This document shows positions 8,516-17,959 of a stretch of 44,776 nt of DNA, in pieces. How positions within the stretch are numbered: the stretch's first letter is position 1; each line of letters begins with the position of its first letter. Made by a program: the position numbers and the translations under genes. The notes beneath the pieces were generated by a model that was given only the letters and a program-made list of their open reading frames with translations, had not been told where the DNA came from and did no database searches. Source of the stretch: Tritrichomonas foetus (lineage: Eukaryota > Parabasalia > Tritrichomonadida > Tritrichomonadidae); contig MLAK01000896.1 in assembly GCA_001839685.1 (NCBI GenBank), forward strand, positions 1 to 44,776. The letters are read 5' to 3'.

Positions 8516-11500
8516 TCATTTGAAAGCAAAACCTTCTGCATTATCAATGGCTATCTTCAATTTATGATAAAGTCGATCTTCATTTGGATCATCTGGTAAA
8601 ACAAGCATAAAGAAGCAAGTATGTGATGTTGGAATATGTTCAGGATTTCCATCTTTTGCAATCACGAAAGGAATAGCACCAAGTCCATTAATTGGTGCGC
8701 GTGGTGATGATGTTATAAAATAAAGAAGTTTCTTTTTCTCTGAATCTGTAAGACGCGTATGTGCGATGTGCCAAAAAGCACGAACTGGTTCAGAACTGCT
8801 TGTAAAACCTTCATAGCGAGTATTCTTCTGCAAAGCAATGAAATCAAGTTCTTCACGACCTGCAACTAAAAGTGCTAATTCTTCAGGTCGGAAAAGATCT
8901 AAAACTATATCACCTGCTGATTGCATAAATCCTTGTTTAAATGCTTCAAATTGTTTTTCAACAGATTTATTAAGTATATATTTAGAAACATCAGAAACAT
9001 ATTCTTCACGATTAGAATTCGTCACTGGAATGTCTAGACCATTTGGTTTTAATGGGAAACCTTCATAATCATATGTTAAACACATATCATTTTCAACATC
9101 TCCTTCATATTCAAGAATGTTTGTTAATGTAGTATATAGTTGTGAATCAAGTTCTTTCAAATCATTGAAATTAACTGTTAATCCGCGTAATTTTTTATAA
9201 AGAACAATGGGAAATCGAACATTTAATAAATTTCCATTATAAATTGCTAAACCAACAACAACACCTGCAAGCATATAAGATTGAAGTGAAGAAGGATCTG
9301 TTGATTTTCGATTAAACCAATGTTGTTCATCTGTTGAAATAAAAATACCTTTCTTTGGATCCAAAAGCTCATTAACAATTAATTCGAAAAATTCTCTTTG
9401 AACTCCACCTTCATCAACACCTGGCTCATCCTTAAAGATAACTTTAAGTGGTTTCTTTAAATCTAAATCTGGTTTCTTTAAATAACAAATTTGTTGAAAT
9501 GTATCTAATAAAACATTGTTTCGATCAACACTTAAAATTAAATATAAATCGAGAGGTGTCACAATTGGCATTTCACCCCAAAATTGTGTTGCATTTGCCA
9601 TGGCTGACATTTGTTGTGCATTCATCATTTGTCGAGAATTTAATCGAATGAATCTTGTTTTGGTATCTGCATTCAAAATCCATGGGGCACGTTTAGAATA
9701 ACACCAATTGTCACCTCGAGCTGACCAAAGTTGATATTCTGTTCGAATGTCAATCATTTGATTAATTGTATCATGGTAAAACTTATCAAATGGTAGCTTT
9801 TTAGTACGAGTTGATGCAAACCAGACTATTTCCATCGTTTGGACTGCTTTGACCATGATAGGAGAATACAATCGTCGAGATTCTGAACCCTCTGCTGTTA
9901 AAAAGTCTTTGATAGATTCTAAAACTCGTTCAAGATCAATTGGATTAATTACACTTAACCATTGTACTAAAATTTGGTAGGCATTCATTCTGTCTATTGT
10001 TTGAATCAAATTTCGCCAAAAATCAAAACCATCACGAAAGACGATTGGTGATGGATGGAGTAATGCAATCATCAAAAATCTCATTGTAATTGGACGATGG
10101 ATTTTTGGTGGCTTTTCTTGAGTTTCTACAAGTGTTCTATTAAATGATTGTGTTAAAATATGCATCAATGGAAGATCTTTTATAATATGATTGTAGACAT
10201 CAATAACACCGTGAACATCAATGCCAGAGGAAACATCGGCCATTGATTCATGGAAGTTATCAACAAGAAATGATGCGTTTAAAGTCGATATTGATGAAAA
10301 AACAAGATGGATTGCTTGATCAACACCAGGGAGATTCAAAAAGTCTGGGAAATGGACATAATTGAGTGCAAGAATTCTTAATGGTGGTCTTAAGCGGTCT
10401 TTGACTTCAATTGGTGTTGGTGGAAGAAGTGATCTTCCAGATGAATAACTTATATTCGAAAGGGGAAGTCGTTTGGTGTTTGATGCAATAACAACAAAAT
10501 ATTCACCAGCACAAAATAGTTTTGCAAATGGTAAAATTGGTGAACTAATTTCAATTGGTAATAAAACTTGTTCGAAATCAACATAATAACCACTGACTAT
10601 TAAATTATTATGAGATGTTAATGCAGCAATTCTTCCATCATTACCTAACGCAACATCTACAAATATTTCTTTCTGGTTAAATGATGGCACACCAGGATTC
10701 GAATTTAGTGAATCAAACGAATTGCAAGAATTTAAACTATGTAACAAATCATCACTTTGATTATGTTGACAGTCGAAATTGATGATTTGCGGTGTTGATC
10801 CCCATTTTCCACCCCATAGATAAAGTGATCCAAATTCATCAATCGCTGCAGAGTAGCAACCATGTGCTGCTATAAAAACGACAAAAACGCCAGAAAGAGC
10901 TTCAACTGGAGTAAACCTGTATTGGTCGTAGTTGCTTGATAGACCAAGCTGGCCTTGTGAGTTACTTCCTGCTGCAAAAAGAATGCCAGTCGCCGAAAGC
11001 GCCAACGAGTGAGATGATCCGGCAGCTAAATGGGTGATTGGAACACCGTTTAATGTGTCGACAAGAATTGGCTCATTTACAATTTCCTCACGAATATCCG
11101 CACCAAGCTGCCCGTGATTGTTATGACCAAATGCCCATACTTTTGCTGTATCGGTAAGCAGTAAAGTGAAAAAGCTGCCGCAGACAGTTTGGAAGAACCT
11201 TTGTGGTTTGTCAAATCGAATTGGCCTAAACCGTGGAGTGTAATCAACTTTTCTGCCCATTCCAAGTTGGCCGAGTGAATTATTGCCACATCCGAAAACA
11301 AGGACCTGCTGTCCCTGGAGAGCAATAGCGATTGTGTGCTCTGCACCACAACTAACATTGACGATATCGTAGAGGTCGAACGATGATGGCGAATTGAATT
11401 CTACATTTGGATTGGAATCTTCTGTAATGACAGTTTCGGCAGTCAATAATTCATTGTTATCGGTAACTACATTGATGCTTCCTGGATTTGCGGCAATTGT

Positions 11501-11809
11501 TCTGATTCCTCGACAAGTTAAATTATTTAAGCGAATAACTTTCGGTGAAATAGCATCTGAATCACAATTTCTTTTAATATCACTTGTATTAGAATCATTA
11601 TTTTGGTTGGAATTATCATAGCTATTGTTAAGTGTATCGCTTTCTTTATCTAAAAATACGAATACTGATGATTTTGGTAATTCTCGAACTTCTAAGAAAT
11701 TATCTCGATTCATATCGCTGCATTGAGTGTTTGTAGATATAAGTTGTGTTGTGGGACCAATCGAAAGCTGGAATTTCGTGTTTATGGCTTCCTTTAAATC
11801 TTCCGTCAT
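8516..11809 (-). CDS. RCC1-HECT E3 ubiquitin ligase (HERC-like)
   Basis: 1097 aa, intact. Residues about 148-345 form RCC1 (beta-propeller) repeats with the usual G...GQLG signatures (FGCGNNSLGQLG, FGHNNHGQLG, AGSNSQGQLG), with weaker blades to about 450. The C-terminal 350 residues are a full HECT domain: VDEGGVQREFFELIV, the linker, and the catalytic tail SHTCFFMLVLP with the thioester cysteine at about residue 1065, ending GFAFK. HECT ligases accept ubiquitin from an E2 on this cysteine and pass it to substrate; the RCC1 propeller supplies substrate or membrane targeting, as in small HERC proteins. The N-terminal 90 residues are Ser/Asn-rich and unassigned. The start is supported by a perfect initiator, TCATT, only 4 nt upstream. 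First gene of a five-gene minus-strand block. Confidence 0.93.
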   Translation of the reverse strand: MTEDLKEAINTKFQLSIGPTTQLISTNTQCSDMNRDNFLEVRELPKSSVFVFLDKESDTLNNSYDNSNQNNDSNTSDIKRNCDSDAISPKVIRLNNLTCRGIRTIAANPGSINVVTDNNELLTAETVITEDSNPNVEFNSPSSFDLYDIVNVSCGAEHTIAIALQGQQVLVFGCGNNSLGQLGMGRKVDYTPRFRPIRFDKPQRFFQTVCGSFFTLLLTDTAKVWAFGHNNHGQLGADIREEIVNEPILVDTLNGVPITHLAAGSSHSLALSATGILFAAGSNSQGQLGLSSNYDQYRFTPVEALSGVFVVFIAAHGCYSAAIDEFGSLYLWGGKWGSTPQIINFDCQHNQSDDLLHSLNSCNSFDSLNSNPGVPSFNQKEIFVDVALGNDGRIAALTSHNNLIVSGYYVDFEQVLLPIEISSPILPFAKLFCAGEYFVVIASNTKRLPLSNISYSSGRSLLPPTPIEVKDRLRPPLRILALNYVHFPDFLNLPGVDQAIHLVFSSISTLNASFLVDNFHESMADVSSGIDVHGVIDVYNHIIKDLPLMHILTQSFNRTLVETQEKPPKIHRPITMRFLMIALLHPSPIVFRDGFDFWRNLIQTIDRMNAYQILVQWLSVINPIDLERVLESIKDFLTAEGSESRRLYSPIMVKAVQTMEIVWFASTRTKKLPFDKFYHDTINQMIDIRTEYQLWSARGDNWCYSKRAPWILNADTKTRFIRLNSRQMMNAQQMSAMANATQFWGEMPIVTPLDLYLILSVDRNNVLLDTFQQICYLKKPDLDLKKPLKVIFKDEPGVDEGGVQREFFELIVNELLDPKKGIFISTDEQHWFNRKSTDPSSLQSYMLAGVVVGLAIYNGNLLNVRFPIVLYKKLRGLTVNFNDLKELDSQLYTTLTNILEYEGDVENDMCLTYDYEGFPLKPNGLDIPVTNSNREEYVSDVSKYILNKSVEKQFEAFKQGFMQSAGDIVLDLFRPEELALLVAGREELDFIALQKNTRYEGFTSSSEPVRAFWHIAHTRLTDSEKKKLLYFITSSPRAPINGLGAIPFVIAKDGNPEHIPTSHTCFFMLVLPDDPNEDRLYHKLKIAIDNAEGFAFK

Positions 11810-11810
11810 T

Positions 11811-11815
11811 AATGA
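11811..11815 (-). promoter_or_regulatory. Trichomonad-type initiator (Inr)
   Basis: Minus-strand TCATT matches TCA(+1)-pyrimidine-(T/A). With +1 at A11813 the leader of the HECT mRNA would be 4 nt, which fits the extremely short trichomonad leaders. Confidence 0.55.
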
Positions 11816-12320
11816 ATATCTATGAAAAAGTGGCTATGGCATATGAATTCACAAGAGGAGTGATCTCATTTTTTAGCCATAATACAACAGAAAAAGTTTT
11901 CAAAGGTTTTCGTGTCTCAGAAATTAACTCAAAAATTTCTAATTTTAAATAGTCGGATAAAATTTTTTCTCAATATCGAATTTCAAATATTATCGATTTT
12001 TTATTCCTTATTATCTCTCTTCTTTATTAAGAACTCACTTATATTTAATAATAAATTCTATGAAATCAAATTTTTTCACATAAGCGTATCAGGAAACATA
12101 TATTTATTATTTTTGTTTTTCTATTTGAATGACTAGACTTGATTGAGATTAACAATCAATGTAGTTATATGTATGTTATTGAAAGAATTCATATTTATGG
12201 CCAAAAAAAAAAAATGAAATGAGAGGGGAAGAAAAATACTTTTGGAATCAAAGATAATATTTTTACATAGAATAGGCAAGTAATATGAATTCATTGACTT
12301 GAAAAGGTTATTCTTCTATT
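11816..12320. other. Intergenic, very AT-rich
   Basis: Region between the karyopherin 3' end and the HECT promoter. T-rich on the plus strand, with an A13 run near 12200. No relic or repeat recognised. Confidence 0.4.
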
Positions 12321-15300
12321 TTATTGTTGAGTACCACCTTGGAGTAAACAGATATTATTTTCAATTCTCATCATCAATGTTCTATTGAATTGAAGTAGAA
12401 CTAAAATATCTTCATTGGAATTGCTTTTCAAAAGACCAATCAAAATATTTAGTGCGTTTGCAGGTATCTTTTTAATTAAAGATTGTGATGATGCAAATAC
12501 GTAAGAAGCGATTTGAATGAAATAGCCTTTTAGATTTTCAAAGACTTGTGGATTTTGTGAACAAAATGCTACAAAATTTGCAACAATAACAAGATCAGGC
12601 ATATCAATATCAAAATGAGATACATCTAAAGCATTTGTTAAATTTTCAATTGTTGCATTTTGCATATTGGTTATCTGTGAAATGAGCAACCAAAGTGTGA
12701 CGGCACTGTTTACAACAGTTTGAGAAACTTGTTGACCAGCTATAACTTGTTGGACTATTTGGTTGCAACCTTGGATCAAATTTTGAATATGTGGCTCAAG
12801 TAGGGCAGGTCTAGCATTCATGATGCATAATAATGTGGAAAACGCATTTGCTATATTATGATTGGCTTTTTTCCCTGTAATATTATTTAATGATGAAAGC
12901 ATTGAAGCTTCTAAAATTTTATCAGAATCTGGAGAAGGAGGAAGAATTGTACCAATTTTAGCTAAAGTTAAAGCAGCATCACTGTTTGATTTAAGTGTTG
13001 GTGTATCATTCATTCTGCATAAAAATGGCATAAATGGTTGGACATACTGTAAACTATCTTCGCCCATTTCATCAATAAATGTATTCAATGTTTGGAATAA
13101 TGGTGCTCGATATTGTTTCTTGAAATCATATGAATTCCTTTTATCTAAATAAAAGTTTTTCTTTTGTGAAAAAATTGCGAGTAAATTTGTCGTAATTTCA
13201 GGTGCATATCTTTCAACAAGTGGTTTTCCACCATTACTCATAATTAAGCTCATTGTTTCCCAAATTGCAGAAATACTATCTTCATCAAGATCTTTTCCAA
13301 CAGCAATCATATCAGTAAGAATTGTTAAAATTGGACTAATATCAGCGTTTAATGCAATGAAAGCTTCAGAAATCTGATCTAAAATCCTGATAAATACCGT
13401 TGGTCCGGAATAAATATCAGACATTTTATTTTGAATGAAAGTGACAATATTTGTAAGATGTGGTCCTACATCAGCAGTGAAATTCTTGCAAATATCACCA
13501 AGCAAAAATGCTGCAGTTTGAATCATTTCAACATAAATTGAAGAAACATAAGAATACAAATCATCTTCGTCTTCGTCTTCTTCATTTTCTATTTCATTTC
13601 CATGATTTGCAGTACTTCTTTGGTTTTTGGCTTTTATTTCACACATTATCCTCTCATGTTGAGGATTAATATTAATTATTTGTAAAGTTATTTGTAGAAT
13701 GTTTGAAATATGAGCTTTAATTTCAGGTGCTTGATTAGCAACAACATTATCGAAGAATTGAAGAATTTGAGTATTCTCTTTATAACCAGTCTCAGTAATT
13801 AAAGAACATGCAATTTGAGCATAATGGTTAATTAAACTCACTGTTTTATTTGGGCACACTTTAATTAAAGAACCGAAAAAGCTTACTGCGTTTGCTTTAA
13901 GATTGTCATAGTTGGAAAAATTAGTGATTAATGGATTCAAAAGATCGAAAAGATCTTCGTTAATGAATTCAATTTTATCAATAAATGAAATTAAAAGTTC
14001 AACTAACCGATCAACAAGATTGGGATTACTTGGAATAATAGTGATGATACAATTGATATAATTCATATAATCTTCAGGTAGTTCTTGACATGTATCAATT
14101 AGTCTACTTGCAGCATCGATGCAATCTAGCATGTTCAGTCGACTAAATAATAATGGCAATAAATCATCAATGTACATATCAATGTTATCTTGAATATCGG
14201 AACAAAGTTTATTTATAACTTTTGCGGAAGCAGTTGGTATAAATGGATCTTCAGATTTAAGTCCACTATGCAAAAACTGTAAAATTGTATCCATATTTTC
14301 TAATGTGCATTCTTCATCTAATGACACTAAAGATGATAAAATTGTCAAAGAAACTCTTGATTCCATAATGTTGGCTGGATTAAATAAATTTTGAACCATT
14401 GGATAAAAAATATTGAAAATATCGCTTTGCTCAAGACAAGTGTCAAGTGAATCAACAAGATTTTCAACAAATGCATAATCTTCTGATTCTGGAAACGCTG
14501 TTGCCATTTCAATTGAGAAAATAACTAAATTATCAAGCAATAATTTAACTATTTCAGGTCCAATTGCCTCAAATCCAACTTTGATTAAATCAAGTGCAGA
14601 ATCAGTGGCAGAAATACGAATTGAATAATCAACATTTGTATTACGAAGAAGAACTGCAAAATAGTTAGCTATTACTGGAATGTATTCAAAAAATAATGGA
14701 TATTCACTTTGAAGAGCACATGATAATGCTGTAAATATTTCACTGGCTTCTTTTGGATCAACAGGCTGATTATTAACTTTTTGTGAGAGAGAGAGAAGAA
14801 CTTTAGGGAATTCAGGTTCGTTTTGTAAAGGCGTATCAACATCACTAATGATAATGCTATTTAAAACAGCCAATGCTTGATAGCGGCATTCAAAATCATC
14901 AGTCTGAATGAATCGGAATGCAATGCTTGAAAGATGAACTAACAATTCACTGAATTCAGGTAAGAAAATATTCAAATTTCTGAATATTAACAAACCAGTT
15001 GCAACAAAAACTGGATTTTCAGTAATTAGAAGCGAATTTGAGAAATCAATAATTTTAGAAATCAATCCGTTTTCTGGTGATGGATTCAGCAATGAAAGAA
15101 ATTCGGCCATGTTATTTCGGATTGTCATGTTCTGCTCGTGCTGAATCAACGCGAAATATTCGTTCATTAAAATTTCTTGAAATTGAATTGGGAAAGCATG
15201 TATGTTCTTTGAAAAGATGCTTCTGATGATGACCACGCAAAAATGCTTGACGATTGGATTTTGTGTCGATTTTAAGCATGCTAAAAACATTTGAATCGAA

Positions 15301-15386
15301 TCTGGATTTTCCTTCAAAGCAATAAGTTGGTTATTTGCTTCTTGGTTGCCTTGTTGAAGGCTTAAAATCCAACTTTCGAGCTCCAT
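12321..15386 (-). CDS. Importin-beta family karyopherin (importin 4/5-like)
   Basis: 1021 aa, intact, made of repeated helix pairs (HEAT repeats) from end to end. The N-terminus (LESWILSLQQGNQEANNQL, then NPIVKHFCVVIIRSIF) matches the importin-beta N-terminal pattern in which the first helices bind Ran-GTP. An acidic loop (NEIENEEDEDEDDLYSY) near residue 600, followed by helices on one face (QTAAFLLGDICKNF), parallels the acidic insertion of importin 5/Kap121. Length is close to that of importins 4 and 5 (about 1080-1100). It would carry cargo, such as ribosomal proteins or histones, through nuclear pores. No initiator is seen, but a GACCATAT element lies 75 nt upstream. The exact importin subtype is uncertain. 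Confidence 0.85.
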   Translation of the reverse strand: MELESWILSLQQGNQEANNQLIALKENPDSIQMFLACLKSTQNPIVKHFCVVIIRSIFSKNIHAFPIQFQEILMNEYFALIQHEQNMTIRNNMAEFLSLLNPSPENGLISKIIDFSNSLLITENPVFVATGLLIFRNLNIFLPEFSELLVHLSSIAFRFIQTDDFECRYQALAVLNSIIISDVDTPLQNEPEFPKVLLSLSQKVNNQPVDPKEASEIFTALSCALQSEYPLFFEYIPVIANYFAVLLRNTNVDYSIRISATDSALDLIKVGFEAIGPEIVKLLLDNLVIFSIEMATAFPESEDYAFVENLVDSLDTCLEQSDIFNIFYPMVQNLFNPANIMESRVSLTILSSLVSLDEECTLENMDTILQFLHSGLKSEDPFIPTASAKVINKLCSDIQDNIDMYIDDLLPLLFSRLNMLDCIDAASRLIDTCQELPEDYMNYINCIITIIPSNPNLVDRLVELLISFIDKIEFINEDLFDLLNPLITNFSNYDNLKANAVSFFGSLIKVCPNKTVSLINHYAQIACSLITETGYKENTQILQFFDNVVANQAPEIKAHISNILQITLQIININPQHERIMCEIKAKNQRSTANHGNEIENEEDEDEDDLYSYVSSIYVEMIQTAAFLLGDICKNFTADVGPHLTNIVTFIQNKMSDIYSGPTVFIRILDQISEAFIALNADISPILTILTDMIAVGKDLDEDSISAIWETMSLIMSNGGKPLVERYAPEITTNLLAIFSQKKNFYLDKRNSYDFKKQYRAPLFQTLNTFIDEMGEDSLQYVQPFMPFLCRMNDTPTLKSNSDAALTLAKIGTILPPSPDSDKILEASMLSSLNNITGKKANHNIANAFSTLLCIMNARPALLEPHIQNLIQGCNQIVQQVIAGQQVSQTVVNSAVTLWLLISQITNMQNATIENLTNALDVSHFDIDMPDLVIVANFVAFCSQNPQVFENLKGYFIQIASYVFASSQSLIKKIPANALNILIGLLKSNSNEDILVLLQFNRTLMMRIENNICLLQGGTQQ

Positions 15387-15460
15387 TTTACAAATTTTCC
15401 ATGCAAATGTTTCAATGTATTATGATCACCTTGATTGAATTTTTTCATAATGATTTGATC

Positions 15461-15468
15461 GACCATAT
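15461..15468 (+). promoter_or_regulatory. GACCATAT element upstream of the karyopherin
   Basis: Exact GACCATAT, 75 nt upstream of the ATG at 15386 (reverse orientation relative to the gene). One of six exact copies seen, all in intergenic DNA. Confidence 0.35.
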
Positions 15469-15900
15469 TTATTGAAAACATCTTTATCTTGACTATTTAT
15501 ATAAAAATAGCGTAAAATATACAAAGATTTATAATATAAAACAAGTATTAATTTTTATTTATTATTTAATAACATTTTTATTCCTCACTATATTTTTCTT
15601 ATCATAAAATTCACCTTTCAGATGAATGCTAATAAAATACTGGCTATAAGACTTTTCGTCAAAAGCAACTCACTTTAAGTGAGGAAAAGATTTAAATTGG
15701 TTTCAATCATCATATAAATAAAATAAAGAAAAAGAACTTTAAATAACGCTTTCTTTTTAATAGATATTCATACAAGATATATTGGCATTTCTATGGGAAT
15801 AATATACAATATAAGTTATGGAGTTTCAACATGTTTGAAAGACAAAAATTCATATTTTTCTATTTTTGAGCATATTCTTTTTTCTCTTCATACATAAAAT

Positions 15901-15902
<2 letters not shown>

Positions 15903-15931
<29 letters not shown>
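15903..15931 (-). repeat. Homopolymer tract, A29 on the minus strand
   Basis: 29 consecutive T on the plus strand, that is A29 on the coding strand of the kinase, starting about 68 nt beyond its stop. It may be a fossil poly(A) tail or simple slippage expansion; the length itself may be unreliable in an assembly. Confidence 0.7.
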
Positions 15932-15998
15932 CAAAAAAAAATTCACTGAAAGTCATCTTCATCAGTAAATGATAATAAAGCAATAAATATATGCATAA

Positions 15999-17135
15999 TT
16001 ATTCGAATGATGGTTGTGACATCACGATGGTCGGCTGGCTGTTCCCTTTCTGAACGATTGAGCTTTTGTTCCTTTTTGCAGACGATGGTGGCACTTTTCT
16101 TATGAGACTCTGAAGTGGCTGTTTGTGTTGGTTTTTTGCAGATGAAATTGCACTTTGTGGAACGTTCGGTCTCACTATAAGTGCACGCTTCATTGATGCT
16201 GTATTTTTTGGCACGGACTGGGCATTTTCTAAGCGATGGTTTGATTGTGGTTTTTGCTGCATTAACACAGACTGTAATGGATCAGCCGAATAATCTCCAA
16301 TCAGCCATGGGTGCTTGGCAATCTCTGTCATTGGTGGTCTATCGGCAGGATCAGGTCTCATTAAGCGTGAAATGAGGTCACGCAGCTGAGGTGACAAATT
16401 TCGAGGAATTGTAAAATTAGCATCAATGATTTGCTGGAAAAGCTGGATCTGATTTGTTTCCTTCCATGGAAGTGCGCCAGTTACCATCGTATACAAAACC
16501 ACGCCAAGTGACCACACGTCAGATGATTTGCCATCGTAGGGCTGGCTTGAAAGAATTTCTGGGGGCGCGTAAAAGGGGGATCCACAGGGGGTCTTCAAAA
16601 GCGATTTATCGTCAACCTGATGGCACAATCCGAAATCTGATATTTTAGCGTTCATATCGGCGTCAAGTAAAATGTTTTCTGGCTTTAAATCTCGATGTAC
16701 AATATCCCTTGAGTGTATATATGCCATTCCATCAACGATTTGGGAAAACATCTTTCGGCTTAATTCTTCATTGAGCCTTCCGTGATCAGCGATAACCTGA
16801 AAAAGTTCACCATTTAAACAGTATTCCATAATAAGATATATCAAATTCTGATCGTAAACAACATCACATAGTTGAACAAGAGAAGGATGGCAAAAAGACT
16901 GCATAATTCGAACTTCCCTTTCAAATCGATCAAATATATTTTTGGTAATGATTAATTGGCGCGAGCAGATTTTGCACGCAAATTGTTGATGGGTATTTCG
17001 TTCAGTGACAAGAGCAACGACCGAAAAGGAGCCGGAACCGATAGTGCGAACGTAGTCGTAATGGCCGAAGTGCAGCGGAATTTCGATTTGGAACTCGTCC
17101 CCAATACATGCGGAAATCGTTTGCTGCTGTTCCAT
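15999..17135 (-). CDS. Serine/threonine protein kinase, CAMK-like (SNF1/MARK-type catalytic domain)
   Basis: 378 aa. The catalytic domain spans about residues 26-283: glycine loop IGSGSFS (32-38), ATP lysine K55 in ACKI, helix-C glutamate E74, HRDLKPEN (147-154) and DFG (167-169), an activation segment with TPCGSPFYAPPE (PPE in place of APE), and DVWSLGVVLY. All catalytic residues are present, so it should be active. The C-terminal 90 residues are basic and Ser/Pro/Gln-rich, without a recognisable regulatory domain; this short-tailed form is common in the greatly expanded trichomonad CAMK kinases. Substrate unknown. The upstream region contains a 22-bp palindrome (17320-17341) and a GACCATAT copy. 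Confidence 0.92.
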   Translation of the reverse strand: MEQQQTISACIGDEFQIEIPLHFGHYDYVRTIGSGSFSVVALVTERNTHQQFACKICSRQLIITKNIFDRFEREVRIMQSFCHPSLVQLCDVVYDQNLIYLIMEYCLNGELFQVIADHGRLNEELSRKMFSQIVDGMAYIHSRDIVHRDLKPENILLDADMNAKISDFGLCHQVDDKSLLKTPCGSPFYAPPEILSSQPYDGKSSDVWSLGVVLYTMVTGALPWKETNQIQLFQQIIDANFTIPRNLSPQLRDLISRLMRPDPADRPPMTEIAKHPWLIGDYSADPLQSVLMQQKPQSNHRLENAQSVPKNTASMKRALIVRPNVPQSAISSAKNQHKQPLQSLIRKVPPSSAKRNKSSIVQKGNSQPTIVMSQPSFE

Positions 17136-17284
17136 CTTTTTGTTTACTTATCTTTTAGAAACTAATTGAATTGCTTGTTATTTAATTCAATGCATTTTTT
17201 CCTTTTTTACACAATTCTTTTTTCATTACATAACTTTTTTGTCAATTAATTAAAGTTATTTCATGAAATGAGAGGAAAACTGAA

Positions 17285-17292
17285 ATATGGTC
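17285..17292 (-). promoter_or_regulatory. GACCATAT element upstream of the kinase
   Basis: Exact copy on the minus strand (same orientation as the gene), 150 nt upstream of the ATG at 17135. Confidence 0.35.
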
Positions 17293-17319
17293 AATTTTCT
17301 ATATAAATTCACCATGAAT

Positions 17320-17341
17320 TTTCTTAAAGCGCTTTAAGAAA
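17320..17341. repeat. 22-bp perfect palindrome
   Basis: Arms TTTCTTAAAGC / GCTTTAAGAAA with no spacer. It lies 185 nt upstream of the kinase ATG. A perfect palindrome of this length is a plausible site for a dimeric regulator, but no factor is known. Confidence 0.6.
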
Positions 17342-17959
17342 TGAATGACTATTCAGAATTCTGTTGTTGATTATCAGTGGAATTGAATAAATATTCAATT
17401 TTGTTGACTCTTTTTTATCCAATACTGATATGAGAAATAAATATAAACCATAAAATTTCTTATTTTATCCAAAATCCAATTTAACCTTTAGAAAATAATA
17501 AGTAATCTAAGAAAAAAAGTACAACTCAAAACTTTTTGAATGATACCTTCTGTCTTTTGAATAAAAACACTGGTTTGAACCTTTCAAAAAAGTGTTTCTC
17601 ATTGCAATTTTGAATAAATTTATTCAAAATCCAAATTTCAATATGTTATAGAATTTAAATTTCAATAATAAATTTTATCTAGAAAACTTTTTATTGCAAA
17701 TATATTAGTAATATTTGAACTTTTTGACAGATAAATGAAATATTACATTTCGAATTTCAATAGATTTTGATGTTAATTCGATCGAGAGTTCTCAGAATCA
17801 AAGTGCCATAAATCATCATATACTGATTATATTTGATGAGTAGATGAGATATGCTACATATTTTCATGATAATATGGTTCATCAATTCAACATATGCATA
17901 TATGCATAATAATGAATTTTCTAGCAGAAACATATATTAATATGTATAAATATGATTTT

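Larger units (their letters stand above)
15387..15998. other. Intergenic with GACCATAT element and a T29 tract
   Basis: Promoter side of the karyopherin (GACCATAT at 15461-15468) and 3' side of the kinase (T29 at 15903-15931). No coding relic seen. Confidence 0.5.
17136..17959. other. 824-bp intergenic region
   Basis: AT-rich; holds the 22-bp palindrome and one GACCATAT copy upstream of the kinase. ATGCATAT-type words cluster near 17895-17910. No coding relic recognised. Confidence 0.5.
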
